Assembly (NCBI GenBank): GCA_020627945.1
Contig: JAHDFW010000002.1
Location: forward strand, 24,219 to 76,094
Reading direction: 5' to 3'
DNA: 51,876 nucleotides
Source: Cytophagales bacterium
GTDB lineage: Bacteria; Bacteroidota; Bacteroidia; Cytophagales; JAHDFW01
This document shows, piece after piece, positions 7,951 to 18,183 of the stretch. Every line of letters starts with the position of its first letter. Within the stretch, counting starts at the first letter, position 1. Below the pieces are notes generated by a model. It made no database searches and was not told the DNA's origin. It worked only from the letters and a program-made list of their open reading frames with translations. A program made the position numbers and the translations under genes.

Positions 7951-9789
7951 TCAACGCCTAATTAAACGTGAAGTAATGGTAGAAAGTTCATATTCCAATG
8001 TTATGTTATAAATACCTGATGGTAATTTACTCAAATCAACTTCCTCTAACTCTGAACCCTTATTTTGATAAGATTTATTAAAAACGATTCTTCCCATAAC
8101 ATCTTGAATATACATTTGTTTCAGCTGTTTTGAATTATCCAGTTGCAGATATGTTATCCCTGTGGTTGGATTAGGAAATATTGCATGCTTCGACATCTGT
8201 TCTTTAAAACCTACTGCATCTTGAACCACAAGGCTAATTGGCCATGTAGTAAATACATCAATTAAAGAAATTGTGGACAACTCTAAATCGGTAAAATCAG
8301 TACTTATTTCTCCCATAGAAGATATATATTCCACACTATACATGCCATTGTTGGAGGCTGACCAATCTTGGTTTACGTCTCTATATCCAAGAATCCCAAG
8401 TGCCTTTTCTTGAGAATTAGCTTCTTCTACAACACAAACCACATATTTCCCTGGATCTTCAACCACGACACCTCCAAAATCTGCGAAATCATAAATCATT
8501 TCATGAATTTCACCATCATCAAAATTAGCAGGCACCTGAATAATAGCACTTTCATAAATTGGTTCTATCGATGGAGTTGACAAATTCATTGCATCTTCAT
8601 ATTTATAGATTTCAACCCAAGTATTTTGACCTGTTCCTTGAGGTGCTACCATTACCGAAATTTGACTAATATTAGTTTTACCATTAAAGTTAAAGCTTGA
8701 ACCATAACGAATCTTCGTTAAATCCTCACCGCTAGGGCCAGAGGTTGTAACATCTACTATTCTATCTGCTGCCACACCCAAGTCCCGATCGACATATACA
8801 TCTGGAGTTTCTTCGACCATAGCACCAAAAAATGACGTGTCAACTCTGGAATACCAATTATCACTGGTTCTTAATACAAATTGATTACTAACGGCATTAT
8901 TAAAATTGTAGCCCTCTATAGAATCAATATATACAGTTACGTCCATCTCATACGTTTCATTAGCAACAGGATTCATTAAATTTATTTCTCCACTCGCCAC
9001 CAAAGTGTCTCCTGCAGGAATGGTTTCATCTCCAAAAATGAAGGCTGCAGATTGATTAGGTCTCAAATCCATTTGGATATTGTAGCCCGTAAAATCCTTT
9101 GTACCTTCATTAAAAATTTCCACGCTACAAGTTAATGGAGGTAAATGCACCGCAGGTATTGATCCAAATCTGCCAAATCCTAAACGGTCGATATTCACAC
9201 TACCAATGGCCGCTTCAAAATCTGGAATTTCATGCAACAACACGTCATCAATAGCCAAATATTGTTGATCTACTTCGTTATGTCTAAAAATCACATATAC
9301 CGAATCTTCTCCAATATATGAGGTGAAATCAATCGCCACCTTATTATATGTACCTAAACCATCTCCTTCTATTCGAATAAGATGAATAGCACTATCCAAA
9401 ATTTCCTGAACAGAATCTGGCTTGGATAGCATAATATACAAATCATGCGCATCGGGGAAGTTCCCTTCGTTTGGACCATTGCTCCAATAATAGGTAAATT
9501 CTAATGTCGAGGCGCTTACTGCACTTAAATCAATCAATGGAGTTACCAAGAAATTATCGGCATTATATGCTACGTCATCCCAGGAATAAGAAATAGCACA
9601 ACCTGGTTGAAAATTACCTTTATCTGCATCATTCCCCCAATCTGGTGAAGTTGCTGAATCTCCCTGCCAAAATGTCCAACCACCAGAAGTCAAAGTTCCA
9701 CTTTCAAAATCATCAACGAAGACTGGTTGGGCTTTTGAAATCAATGTTAATGTTAGGATCGACACCAATACAAGTACTATTCTATTCAT
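7951..9789 (-). CDS. T9SS-exported adhesin-like protein, tandem paralogue 3
   Basis: A 612-residue exported protein: signal peptide MNRIVLVLVSILTLTLISKAQ, then FVDDFESG, NADNFLVTPLIDL, LEFTYYWSN, YVIFRHNEVDQQY and AIDDVLLHE, the same adhesin-type module as its two neighbours. The middle shares GFGRFG, WYSRVDTSFF, GQNTWVEIY, VCVVEEAN and TTWPISL with them but is more diverged. The C-terminus starts IFPNPTTGITYLQL and ends SRLIRR instead of the usual KKxxVK, so the sorting domain is recognisable with an atypical last few residues. No terminator is seen in the 140 nt downstream. Confidence 0.86.
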   Translation of the reverse strand: MNRIVLVLVSILTLTLISKAQPVFVDDFESGTLTSGGWTFWQGDSATSPDWGNDADKGNFQPGCAISYSWDDVAYNADNFLVTPLIDLSAVSASTLEFTYYWSNGPNEGNFPDAHDLYIMLSKPDSVQEILDSAIHLIRIEGDGLGTYNKVAIDFTSYIGEDSVYVIFRHNEVDQQYLAIDDVLLHEIPDFEAAIGSVNIDRLGFGRFGSIPAVHLPPLTCSVEIFNEGTKDFTGYNIQMDLRPNQSAAFIFGDETIPAGDTLVASGEINLMNPVANETYEMDVTVYIDSIEGYNFNNAVSNQFVLRTSDNWYSRVDTSFFGAMVEETPDVYVDRDLGVAADRIVDVTTSGPSGEDLTKIRYGSSFNFNGKTNISQISVMVAPQGTGQNTWVEIYKYEDAMNLSTPSIEPIYESAIIQVPANFDDGEIHEMIYDFADFGGVVVEDPGKYVVCVVEEANSQEKALGILGYRDVNQDWSASNNGMYSVEYISSMGEISTDFTDLELSTISLIDVFTTWPISLVVQDAVGFKEQMSKHAIFPNPTTGITYLQLDNSKQLKQMYIQDVMGRIVFNKSYQNKGSELEEVDLSKLPSGIYNITLEYELSTITSRLIRR

Positions 9790-9830
9790 AATGAATAAGT
9801 TTAAAATTGCAGATAAACAGTAAAAATAAC

Positions 9831-9848
9831 GGATTATACTAATAATCC
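9831..9848 (-). terminator. Possible terminator after the radical SAM gene
   Basis: GGATTAT-ACTA-ATAATCC is a 7-bp stem with a 4-nt loop, 15 nt past the stop of the gene ending at 9863. On the minus strand GTTATTTTTA follows. The stem is short and AT-rich. Confidence 0.45.
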
Positions 9849-9862
9849 CTAATCGGGAATAA

Positions 9863-10894
9863 CTAGCCCCACACTTTGACTCCTTCTGTGCAGTTTTTAC
9901 AAATATCTATGTGTTTACGACCATTTAGCAAAGTTGTTCGAAACTTATTGTAAGATTCTCCTCTCCAGATTTGTTTAAAACCTTGCTCATTTATATCGCC
10001 TAAAACGTGTTGAGCATCTTTATCGAAGCAACAAGGAACAATTTTACCATCCCAAGTCATTACGCAAGCATGCCACATTCTCCAGCACTTATCCTCTAAT
10101 TTGTTCTTTAAAACATAGGTATCATCTTCCTGCTTCTTATACCTACTGTAATAATCGATGGTAGGTATTAATGGAGAACCGTTTTTGTAATTATAAATTT
10201 GAGCTGTTTTAAAACCTATGTGATCTACTCCGAATTCATTGGCTAATTTACGAGCATCTTCTATCTGATGTTCGTTAGGTTTCACCACCAAGAATTGAAA
10301 CATAATATAAGGTGTGGATGACTTCAACTTCTTTTTTGCTTCAACTATGTTTTTAGTTCCTTCTAACACTTTTTCCAATGATCCTCCAATTCTGTAGGAT
10401 TGATAAGTTTCTTGAGTTGTTCCGTCTATGGAAATAATTAGCTTATCTAACCCTGACTTAACGGTCTTTTCGGCATTTTCTTCATTTAAATAATGTGCAT
10501 TTGTGGAAATAGTGGTGTAAATTTTCCTATTATCTGCTATTTCAATAAGCTCAAAAATATCACGATTCAAAAAAGGCTCTCCTTGAAAATATAAGGTAAC
10601 GTAACTTAATGTAGATTTTAACTGGTCCGTAAGACTTCTTAACAATCGCGGTTCTAACATCCCTGTGGGACGTGTAAAAGATCGCAATCCACTTGGGCAT
10701 TCTGGACATCTCAAGTTGCAAGAAGTAGTTGGTTCTACCGAAATCGCAATTGGGAGTCCCCAGCTAATATTCTTTTTTAGCAATGAGGAAATATTGAAAC
10801 TAAGCCACACTTTAAACATATTGAACAACCTTATAAACGACATTTTAGAAATGTAGTTGAGTTGATCTTTACGTTGCGCGCTCAGTTTCATCAT
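9863..10894 (-). CDS. Radical SAM protein with C-terminal SPASM domain
   Basis: A 343-residue (two adjacent Met starts) radical SAM enzyme. The [4Fe-4S]/SAM motif CNLRCPEC gives C59, C63 and C66. The barrel continues with TLYFQGEPFLN, TISTNAHYL and LIISIDGTTQETYQSYR. The C-terminal SPASM region has the cysteine groups CWRMWHAC, PCCFD and CKNC, expected to hold auxiliary Fe-S clusters. SPASM enzymes often modify peptides or carry out dehydrogenations, but general members of this group in Bacteroidota have no assigned substrate. No small precursor peptide gene is visible next to it. It lies between hslU and the T9SS adhesin array on the same strand. Confidence 0.87.
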   Translation of the reverse strand: MMKLSAQRKDQLNYISKMSFIRLFNMFKVWLSFNISSLLKKNISWGLPIAISVEPTTSCNLRCPECPSGLRSFTRPTGMLEPRLLRSLTDQLKSTLSYVTLYFQGEPFLNRDIFELIEIADNRKIYTTISTNAHYLNEENAEKTVKSGLDKLIISIDGTTQETYQSYRIGGSLEKVLEGTKNIVEAKKKLKSSTPYIMFQFLVVKPNEHQIEDARKLANEFGVDHIGFKTAQIYNYKNGSPLIPTIDYYSRYKKQEDDTYVLKNKLEDKCWRMWHACVMTWDGKIVPCCFDKDAQHVLGDINEQGFKQIWRGESYNKFRTTLLNGRKHIDICKNCTEGVKVWG

Positions 10895-10943
10895 GCAAAC
10901 GCAATTTACGAATTCATTTGTTCGAAATCGCTGCTAAAATATT

Positions 10944-12326
10944 TTATAATATGTACTGGCTTAAGTCTTTGTTCTTAACCATATCAGAAAGCTTAGATTC
11001 CACCATTTCTTTTGTAACAACTAATTTAGAATCTGGAGGAATTGTATCTGGAATTTCGAATAAAAACTCATTCAACAGTCTACTCATAATAGTATGAAGT
11101 CTTCTTGCTCCAATATTTTCAACTTCTTGGTTTACTTGATGAGCTAAATCCGCAATAGCCTGCAGTGAATCATCTTCAAAGGTTAAATCTACTTTTTCAG
11201 ATCCCATTAACGCAGCATATTGCTTTGTTAATGCATTTTTAGGTGTTTTTAAAATCTGATAGAATTCTTTATTAGTAAGACTTTCCAATTCTACTCTAAT
11301 TGGAAACCTACCTTGCAACTCTGGAATTAAATCGGAGGGTTTTGAAACATGAAAAGCTCCAGCGGCAACAAACAATACGTGATCAGTATTTACTGTTCCA
11401 TATTTGGTATTTACCGTTGATCCTTCTACTATAGGTAACAAATCTCTTTGAACACCTTCCCTACTAACATCTGCTCCTCCTTGCTTATTACTTTTGGCGA
11501 TTTTATCAATTTCATCTACAAAAATAATTCCTGTGTTCTCTGCTTTATGAATGGCAATTTCTTTCACTTCCTCCATATCGATAAGTTTGTCCGCTTCCGC
11601 TTCCATTAGGATTTTCTTGGCATCCTTAATTTTAACTTTTCGCTTCTTATTTTTGGAAGGCATCATGTTGCCTATCATATCCTGAATTCCCAAAAGAGAA
11701 GATTCATCAATTCCAGGAGGCGCTACCATACCAATCGCTGATGCACCTGATTGCTTCACATCAATTTCGATCATTCGATCATCTAACTCCCCATTTCTGA
11801 TTTTATCTCTAAACTTCTCTCTAGTTTTTTCATTCATCTCCACATCCGAAATTGAAGATGTATCTCCATTGTCCGCCACAGCGTATGTACTTGTGGATGG
11901 ATTCTTAATAGGAGGAATTAGAATGTCGAGAATTGCATCTTCTACCAGTTGCTCAGCTTTCTCTTTTACTTCCGCTTGTTTACTATTTTTAACCAACTTA
12001 ACGGAGTGTTCAACAAGATCGCGGACCATGCTTTCCACATCTCGTCCTACGTATCCTACTTCAGTAAATTTAGAAGCCTCTACTTTCGCAAATGGAGCAT
12101 CTGCCACACTAGCCAATCGCCTAGCAATTTCAGTCTTTCCCACACCTGTGGAACCGATCAACAAAATATTGTTAGGTACTATATCCTTTTGAATGTCATC
12201 AGGAGCATTCATTCTTCTCCAGCGATTTCTTAAGGCGATGGCTACATTTTTCTTAGCATCGTGTTGACCTATTATATATTTATCTAGCTCTTCAACTATT
12301 TGTTTTGGAGTAAGAAATTCGTTCAT
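10944..12326 (-). CDS. hslU: ATP-dependent protease ATPase subunit HslU
   Basis: AAA+ unfoldase of the HslUV (ClpYQ) protease. The 460-residue protein has the N-terminal TPKQIVEELDKYIIGQ segment, Walker A GSTGVGKT at 58-65, the KVEASKFTEVGYVGRDVE pore segment, a variable I-domain (about residues 120-245), Walker B IIFVDEIDKIA and sensor segments ELQGRFPIRVEL and IGARRLHTIM. It ends LSQYIL, the conserved C-terminal tail that docks into HslV. The peptidase gene hslV is not in this window, so the two subunits are not adjacent on this side; porQ lies upstream and the radical SAM gene downstream. Confidence 0.96.
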   Translation of the reverse strand: MNEFLTPKQIVEELDKYIIGQHDAKKNVAIALRNRWRRMNAPDDIQKDIVPNNILLIGSTGVGKTEIARRLASVADAPFAKVEASKFTEVGYVGRDVESMVRDLVEHSVKLVKNSKQAEVKEKAEQLVEDAILDILIPPIKNPSTSTYAVADNGDTSSISDVEMNEKTREKFRDKIRNGELDDRMIEIDVKQSGASAIGMVAPPGIDESSLLGIQDMIGNMMPSKNKKRKVKIKDAKKILMEAEADKLIDMEEVKEIAIHKAENTGIIFVDEIDKIAKSNKQGGADVSREGVQRDLLPIVEGSTVNTKYGTVNTDHVLFVAAGAFHVSKPSDLIPELQGRFPIRVELESLTNKEFYQILKTPKNALTKQYAALMGSEKVDLTFEDDSLQAIADLAHQVNQEVENIGARRLHTIMSRLLNEFLFEIPDTIPPDSKLVVTKEMVESKLSDMVKNKDLSQYIL

Positions 12327-12360
12327 ATTATTCTAATAAATTCTCTTCTACACTATTCAC

Positions 12361-13428
12361 TTATCTTCTGACCAAGTCTAAATCTTGCTTACGCCTTCTT
12401 CCAAAAATTTGGTCCGTATTCATCGAAATACTTATATAATCTGGTCTACCAGCAAATTGATAGAAAATCTTACCGTATTCGATGGTCATTTTTCTTGTTT
12501 TTACTCTTAATCCCCAAGAGAATCCTGCTCCTCCAGATCGATTAAGCTTTAACTCTTTTCTACGCATAAAACTATAACCTAACCTAAAGGCCATAGTTCG
12601 ACTCAGTTTCAATTCTCCTGCAAAATTCAAATGTCTCAAAACTTTATCGCCAAGCGTCGAAGTTGGAACAATTAGCGTGTCACATGTAAAATCTGGACAT
12701 ACAGGAGTTGGATCAAGGTAAGTTATATTAAACCGTTGCAAGTCTCTTAAGGTTATTGTCATTTTCAAGGGCATGTGCTCAGGTTTAAATGTTATACCCG
12801 CATTTACTTGAAAAGGTAAAGGGCTATTATTTGTGCTATTGTATCGTTTAAACTGAACTCCTGCATTTCGAACCACCATTCCTATGGTCAAATCGCGCTC
12901 AGGATGTTTAAATGTAACACCTACATCTGTCATTAATCCAAAAGAAAAAAAACGTTCTATTAACGATTGTGCATACTTTGCATTTACACCTATGGTATAG
13001 TTGCCTATAGTATGAGCTTTAGTTAGATATATTGCTGTTTCATTCCCATAAAATATTCCTTGTCCCACTCCAGTCTCATCGGTACGATCCATTTTCTCGT
13101 ATGACAAGTTCTGAATACCAATTCCATAATCTCCTAAAGCATTACTTTTTGCCGCGTAGTTCAATGAACTGTATTTTACACCTGGAATATAAAACGACTC
13201 ACTAAACTGTATTTCGTGATACATTTGGCTATTCAGGGAAGCTGGATTTTGACCTATTGTCCCTACATTTTCATCTGCCGTGGAAACAAGAATTCCACCT
13301 AGTGCAGCAGTTTTAGCATTATGCGGTATATTTAAATACTGATGCGAACTGCTTCCTCCCAACTGACTAAAAGCCAAGTGGGTTACAGGCAAAAGTGCAA
13401 ATATTAAGATGGATCTTAAAAGGTTCAT
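12361..13428 (-). CDS. porQ: Type IX secretion system protein PorQ
   Basis: A 355-residue outer-membrane beta-barrel type protein with a signal peptide (MNLLRSILIFALLPVTHLAFSQ). The mature start GGSSSHQYLNIPHNAKTAALGGILVSTADENVGTIGQNPASL matches the PorQ/PorV-type pattern (GG..Y..L..P..A...ALGG......D......NPA). Repeated amphipathic strands run to the C-terminus. In characterised T9SS, PorQ works with PorU, PorV and PorZ in the cell-surface complex that processes and attaches cargo. The start is taken at ATG 13428; an ATG five codons upstream is also possible. It lies between lon and hslU on the same strand. Confidence 0.85.
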   Translation of the reverse strand: MNLLRSILIFALLPVTHLAFSQLGGSSSHQYLNIPHNAKTAALGGILVSTADENVGTIGQNPASLNSQMYHEIQFSESFYIPGVKYSSLNYAAKSNALGDYGIGIQNLSYEKMDRTDETGVGQGIFYGNETAIYLTKAHTIGNYTIGVNAKYAQSLIERFFSFGLMTDVGVTFKHPERDLTIGMVVRNAGVQFKRYNSTNNSPLPFQVNAGITFKPEHMPLKMTITLRDLQRFNITYLDPTPVCPDFTCDTLIVPTSTLGDKVLRHLNFAGELKLSRTMAFRLGYSFMRRKELKLNRSGGAGFSWGLRVKTRKMTIEYGKIFYQFAGRPDYISISMNTDQIFGRRRKQDLDLVRR

Positions 13429-13469
13429 TTTTTCATTCAACATTCCTCAAAAACGGAAATTTACGTTAT

Positions 13470-15947
13470 TTATTCCTTTTTTGAAGAATTTTCTTCCAGT
13501 TCAAATTTCTTAGCGGACTTTACTTTGTTGTTTAGCACTGCTGCCTCCAAAACGTCACTAACATTTTTTACGTAATGAATGTTCAAACCTTTAATATAAT
13601 CTGGATTTATATCTTCAACATCCTTTTCATTTTTGTAGCACATCACTACATCTTTAATCCCCGCACGTTTAGCTGCTAAAATCTTCTCTTTTATTCCACC
13701 TACCGGAAGTACCGCTCCTCTCAACGTGATTTCTCCAGTCATGGCAAGCTTTGGTTTAATGGCTCTTTGAGTATATAAAGAAGTTAGAGCAGTAAAAATA
13801 GTTATACCAGCAGAAGGTCCATCCTTAGGAACTGCTCCTTCTGGAAAATGAAGATGTAAATCGTATTGGTCGTACAACCTATGATCTATTCCCAATTCAG
13901 AAGACATTGCCTTGAGGTGAGAAAGTGCTGTCATTGCAGATTCCTTCATCACATCTCCGAGTTGACCTGAAATCGTCAATTTACCTTTCCCTTTGTTAAG
14001 GCTTGACTCTATAAATAAAATATCACCACCTACCGAAGTCCAAGCTAGTCCCGTTGCAACACCTGCAACATCACTATTTTGATACATATCTAGATCGAAG
14101 CGTTCTTTACCCAGAATTTCTATTACATCGTTCTTCTTCAATGACTTATTATAATCCTGCTCCAAGGCAACATTCTTCGCAACGTTCCTAACTACCGAAC
14201 CGATTTGCTTTTTTAATCCACGTACACCCGACTCTCGTGTATATCCTTCAATTATCTTCTTGATAGCATCTTGCCCAAAACGAACATCGGACTTTGTAAG
14301 CCCATGTTCGTTAACTTGTTCTGGAACTAAATGTTTCTTGGCAATTTCCAATTTCTCTTCCATTGAATAACCATTGATCTCGACAAGTTCCATTCGATCT
14401 AACAATGCAGGTTGAATGGTATTTAAACTATTTGCCGTAGCTATAAACATCACTCTAGATAAGTCAAACCCAACTTCTAAGTAGTTATCCATGAACTCAT
14501 TATTTTGCTCTGGATCTAACACTTCTAACAAAGCTGAAGAGGGATCACCTTTAAAGTTAGCACCAACCTTGTCTATCTCATCCAAAACAAATACAGGATT
14601 AGACGTTTTAGCTTTCTTAATGCTTTGAATAATTTTTCCAGGCATTGCTCCAATATAGGTCTTTCGATGACCACGAATTTCAGCTTCATCATGCAGTCCA
14701 CCAAGCGACAGTCTTACATACTCACGTCCTAAAGCTTTTGCAATAGACTTACCAAGAGATGTTTTCCCAACACCAGGAGGTCCATGAAAGCACAAAATTG
14801 GAGCCTTCATGTCGTTTTTAAGTTTAAGTACCGCCAAATACTCAATAATTCTCTCTTTAACCTTCTCTAACCCAGAATGATCTGAATCAAGTACTTTTTG
14901 AGCCTTTTTTAAATCAAACTTATCTTTAGTGAATTTCCCCCAAGGCAAATCAACAAATAGCTCAAGGTAATTCATGGCTACAGGATATTCTGGGGTCTGA
15001 GGGTTTAATCTCCCAAGCTTATCTAATTCCTTGTCAAAGTGCTCCTGAATTTTCTTCCCCCACTTCTTTGATGAGGCCTTCTTCCTTAGCTCTTCAACTT
15101 CCTTTTCTGGACCGTCGAATCCTAACTCATCCTGAAGAACCTTAATTTGCTGCCTAACAAAATAGTCTCTTTGTTGTTGATCAATATCAACATGCACCTT
15201 TGACTGAATTTCACTTTTGAATTCCAATAATTGAAGTTCTTTATCCATCAATTGCAACAAAGTAGTAGTTGCTTCTATCCATGTTCTACACTCAAGTAGT
15301 TGTTGCTTATCAGAAACTTCTGCGTTAAGATTTGAACAAAGAAAGTAGGTTAAGAAACTTGGACTTTCAATGTTATTTAGAGCTACTTGTGCCTCCTTTG
15401 GTATATCAGGGTTAAGATTAATAATCTTCCCTGCCGTTTCCTTCATTGTTCTTATTGTCGCAAGAATCTTTTTATCCTTAGCAGAAGGAATATCTTCTGT
15501 AAGCAAATTAACTTTAGCTTTAAGATATGGAACGGTTGCACTTAATTCTCCAACTTCAAATCTTCTTCTACCTTGAATAATAATTGTGGTATTCCCATTT
15601 GGCAACACCAACATTTTTATGATTTTGGCAACCGTACCAACTTTATAGGTATCATCTAAGGTAGGATCTTCGGCTTTAACATTCTTTTGAGCAAGCACAC
15701 CAATAATTTTATCGGAATGATATGCATCTTTAACCAAGTCTATTGATTTCTTCCTCGCCACGGTTATTGGAATAATTACCCCTGGAAATAACACTGTATT
15801 TTTAACAGGTAATATTGGCAGTTCTTCTTTGTACTGCTCATCATTACTTATTTCCTCTTCTTCTGGGGGCACTATAGGAATTAATTCTCCATGCTCCTCT
15901 ATTATACCGTCAGACAATAAATCCCCTAATAATCTGTTATAGCTCAT
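13470..15947 (-). CDS. lon: ATP-dependent protease Lon
   Basis: Cytosolic AAA+ serine protease that degrades misfolded and regulatory proteins. It is about 825 residues long, in the order: acidic N-terminal extension, LON substrate-binding domain from [19 protein letters not shown], coiled-coil region, Walker A GPPGVGKT near residue 390, Walker B VFVLDEID, and the C-terminal protease domain with KDGPSAG (Ser near 706) and the Lys in [14 protein letters not shown] (near 750) as the catalytic dyad. The start is set at ATG 15947; a TTG two codons upstream is in frame but unneeded. It is divergent from the PorE-like gene, so their promoters share about 170 nt. Confidence 0.97.
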   Translation of the reverse strand: MSYNRLLGDLLSDGIIEEHGELIPIVPPEEEEISNDEQYKEELPILPVKNTVLFPGVIIPITVARKKSIDLVKDAYHSDKIIGVLAQKNVKAEDPTLDDTYKVGTVAKIIKMLVLPNGNTTIIIQGRRRFEVGELSATVPYLKAKVNLLTEDIPSAKDKKILATIRTMKETAGKIINLNPDIPKEAQVALNNIESPSFLTYFLCSNLNAEVSDKQQLLECRTWIEATTTLLQLMDKELQLLEFKSEIQSKVHVDIDQQQRDYFVRQQIKVLQDELGFDGPEKEVEELRKKASSKKWGKKIQEHFDKELDKLGRLNPQTPEYPVAMNYLELFVDLPWGKFTKDKFDLKKAQKVLDSDHSGLEKVKERIIEYLAVLKLKNDMKAPILCFHGPPGVGKTSLGKSIAKALGREYVRLSLGGLHDEAEIRGHRKTYIGAMPGKIIQSIKKAKTSNPVFVLDEIDKVGANFKGDPSSALLEVLDPEQNNEFMDNYLEVGFDLSRVMFIATANSLNTIQPALLDRMELVEINGYSMEEKLEIAKKHLVPEQVNEHGLTKSDVRFGQDAIKKIIEGYTRESGVRGLKKQIGSVVRNVAKNVALEQDYNKSLKKNDVIEILGKERFDLDMYQNSDVAGVATGLAWTSVGGDILFIESSLNKGKGKLTISGQLGDVMKESAMTALSHLKAMSSELGIDHRLYDQYDLHLHFPEGAVPKDGPSAGITIFTALTSLYTQRAIKPKLAMTGEITLRGAVLPVGGIKEKILAAKRAGIKDVVMCYKNEKDVEDINPDYIKGLNIHYVKNVSDVLEAAVLNNKVKSAKKFELEENSSKKE

Positions 15948-16069
15948 ATCCAATATGGTGACAAAATGACATTCACACTAAGCTAATAATGCCTAGTTAC
16001 GTGTGGTATATACAATGGTCAATAGGTGTGCCAAAGAAAAAAATATGTCAGATTATGCCAATACTTTAT

Positions 16070-16077
16070 TACTTTTG
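16070..16077 (+). promoter_or_regulatory. -7 box for the PorE-like gene
   Basis: TACTTTTG matches the Bacteroidota consensus TAnnTTTG and lies about 40 nt upstream of the ATG at 16118. No TTG is found at the expected -33 spacing, so the site is only partly supported. Confidence 0.5.
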
Positions 16078-16117
16078 TACAATTATTGAAATTACTACAA
16101 GAAATCTAGACAGCCCT

Positions 16118-18151
16118 ATGCGGTTTGTATCAAAATACGTATCACTAAGCTTTTCTCTCATTTTTACGATTCTGTTCGCGTTTTCGGTTAATGCGCAAAT
16201 AGAAGATTTTGATGGTGGGGATAGTTTGGTAAATCCTAATGGATTGGTTGAAATGGCTACCATTGACACTAATGCATACATTAATCCGTTTGGTAAAGAT
16301 TATCAGATGGACTTCCCAAACCTTAATAGAGTTAGGTATTATTCTAATCCTAACAAGATTAAGAAGATTAGGAAGTTGATGAAAAATAAAAAGTATGACA
16401 AATTGCTTCCTGTGTTGGAGGAATATGTCCGCCTTTTTGGGATAGACAACTTCTATAAGGATACAAAGATGATCTGGCTTCTTGGCCAACTTCAAGAAAA
16501 ACAAGGACTTTTAAGTGAGGCTAAATCTACATATCGATTAGCCATGAATCATCACCTGAATAATATTAAGCAATTAAGGAATGAGTTTGATACTCTTACG
16601 GCGATGGATAAGGACTACTATGTAGACTTGGACTATTATTATGATCTTATTGAGCTAAGAAGAAAAATTGACACGCTGCACGTGCCTAGAAGAGTAAATG
16701 TGAACATGGGTAAAGCTGTAAACTCAAAAGCAGAAGATTACGGTCCATACATGAACAATGATAATAATAAATTGATCTTTACTTCGAAACGTAATTATCA
16801 AGGAGCTAAAGACGAAGCTAATGAGGACTTATTCTACTCTGTTTATGATTATGGGTATTGGACTGAGGCTAAACCAATGGGCTATCCTATAAATAGTAAA
16901 CATAATGAAGGTTCTGCAACTTTGAGTGCCGATGGTACCACTTTGTACTTTAGTAGATGTAACTGTTTAAGGTGTGATGGAGATTGTGACATTTTCAGAT
17001 GTGATTTACAGGCGGATGGCAATTGGGGTGAAGTCCGTAACTTAGGAAGTAGAATAAACTCAAAATATTGGGATTCACACCCAACATTATCTCCAAGCGG
17101 TGATACATTATTTTTCTCTTCATCAAGACCTGGAGGATTTGGAGGAACCGATATTTACTTCAGTACCAAAACAGCTGATGGAGACTGGGGGCCAGCCGAA
17201 AACATGGGGCCAATTATTAATACTAAAGCGAGCGAGGTAAGTCCATACTACCACCCTAAGCATGACGTATTATATTTTAGTTCGAACGCGTCCAATCGTA
17301 GTGTAAACTATGGAGGTTTTGATATTTACAGAACTCATATGATTTTTGGTAAGTGGAGAGAACCTAAGAACCTTGGTCCATTAATTAATGGAGAAGGAGA
17401 TGAATATTACTTTACGATTGACAGAGACTCTAAGAAAATTTACTTCGCGAAGTCAAAGAAAAAAGATCTTAAAAATCTGGATCTGTATTCATATGACTTG
17501 CCTATGGATGCTCATCCTTTAGCGACCACTAAACTTACAGGGTTTATTCGAGATGATGAAACTGGAAACCCTTATGAAGGAATTGTAACGGTAATTGACC
17601 TTGACAATTCGATTGAGGTAACTCCAAAAAATATTAGACCAGACGGCTCATATGAATTTGACCTTATTGACGACAACAACTATCTAATGGTTATTCAAGG
17701 TAAAGACTTCTTCCGAATTGAGAAGCAGTTTAGCTTGGACGGGGACACCAAGATGGATTTTGACATTCCTAGAATTCGTGTAAACCGATTTGTATTTGAA
17801 AACATTGAATTTGAGCCTGGAAAAGCGGAGATAAAGGAAGAGATGGAAGGAGACTTGAAAAAGTTAATTGATTTTATGTTAGACAACCCTTACTTCACAA
17901 TGAAAATTTCTGGCCATACCGATTCTCAAGGGGACGAAGATGACAACATTAAACTTTCGACTGATCGTGCAGAAGCTATTAAGCAGTACTTAATGGAATT
18001 CAGTTTCTGGGAAATTGGTGATGAAAGAATAATTGCGGAAGGGCACGGAAGTTCTAAACCATTGGTTGAAGAAGAAACGGATAAAGACCGCGAAATTAAC
18101 CGAAGAGTTGAATTCGAAATCCTGAATGCTGAACCAGAACCGGATTTTTAG
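16118..18151 (+). CDS. PorE-like TPR/beta-propeller/CRD/OmpA protein (probable T9SS component)
   Basis: A 677-residue exported protein with the domain order described for PorE: a TPR-like helical region (about 70-150, with KLMKNKKYDKLLPVLEEYV and LLSEAKSTYRLAMNH), PD40/WD40-type propeller repeats (SADGTTLYFSR, SPSGDTLFFSSSRPGGFGGTDIYF, YFSSNASNRS), a carboxypeptidase-regulatory-like domain from TKLTGFIRDDETGNPYEG, and a C-terminal OmpA domain with SGHTDSQG and NRRVEFEI that would bind peptidoglycan. The start is set at ATG 16118, which gives the signal peptide MRFVSKYVSLSFSLIFTILF...NAQ; the longer frame from 15989 precedes the -7 box. PorE links the T9SS rings to the cell wall, but Bacteroidota carry several paralogues with this architecture, so the exact role is uncertain. 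No lipobox cysteine is seen. CNCLRCDGDC in the propeller is an unusual cysteine cluster. Confidence 0.8.
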   Translation: MRFVSKYVSLSFSLIFTILFAFSVNAQIEDFDGGDSLVNPNGLVEMATIDTNAYINPFGKDYQMDFPNLNRVRYYSNPNKIKKIRKLMKNKKYDKLLPVLEEYVRLFGIDNFYKDTKMIWLLGQLQEKQGLLSEAKSTYRLAMNHHLNNIKQLRNEFDTLTAMDKDYYVDLDYYYDLIELRRKIDTLHVPRRVNVNMGKAVNSKAEDYGPYMNNDNNKLIFTSKRNYQGAKDEANEDLFYSVYDYGYWTEAKPMGYPINSKHNEGSATLSADGTTLYFSRCNCLRCDGDCDIFRCDLQADGNWGEVRNLGSRINSKYWDSHPTLSPSGDTLFFSSSRPGGFGGTDIYFSTKTADGDWGPAENMGPIINTKASEVSPYYHPKHDVLYFSSNASNRSVNYGGFDIYRTHMIFGKWREPKNLGPLINGEGDEYYFTIDRDSKKIYFAKSKKKDLKNLDLYSYDLPMDAHPLATTKLTGFIRDDETGNPYEGIVTVIDLDNSIEVTPKNIRPDGSYEFDLIDDNNYLMVIQGKDFFRIEKQFSLDGDTKMDFDIPRIRVNRFVFENIEFEPGKAEIKEEMEGDLKKLIDFMLDNPYFTMKISGHTDSQGDEDDNIKLSTDRAEAIKQYLMEFSFWEIGDERIIAEGHGSSKPLVEEETDKDREINRRVEFEILNAEPEPDF

Positions 18152-18183
18152 GGTTTATTTATTGGATCATTTAAACCAATAAT

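Noticed and set aside
11869-12233. Two overlapping plus-strand frames of about 100 codons
   Set aside because: Both are shadows of hslU on the opposite strand.
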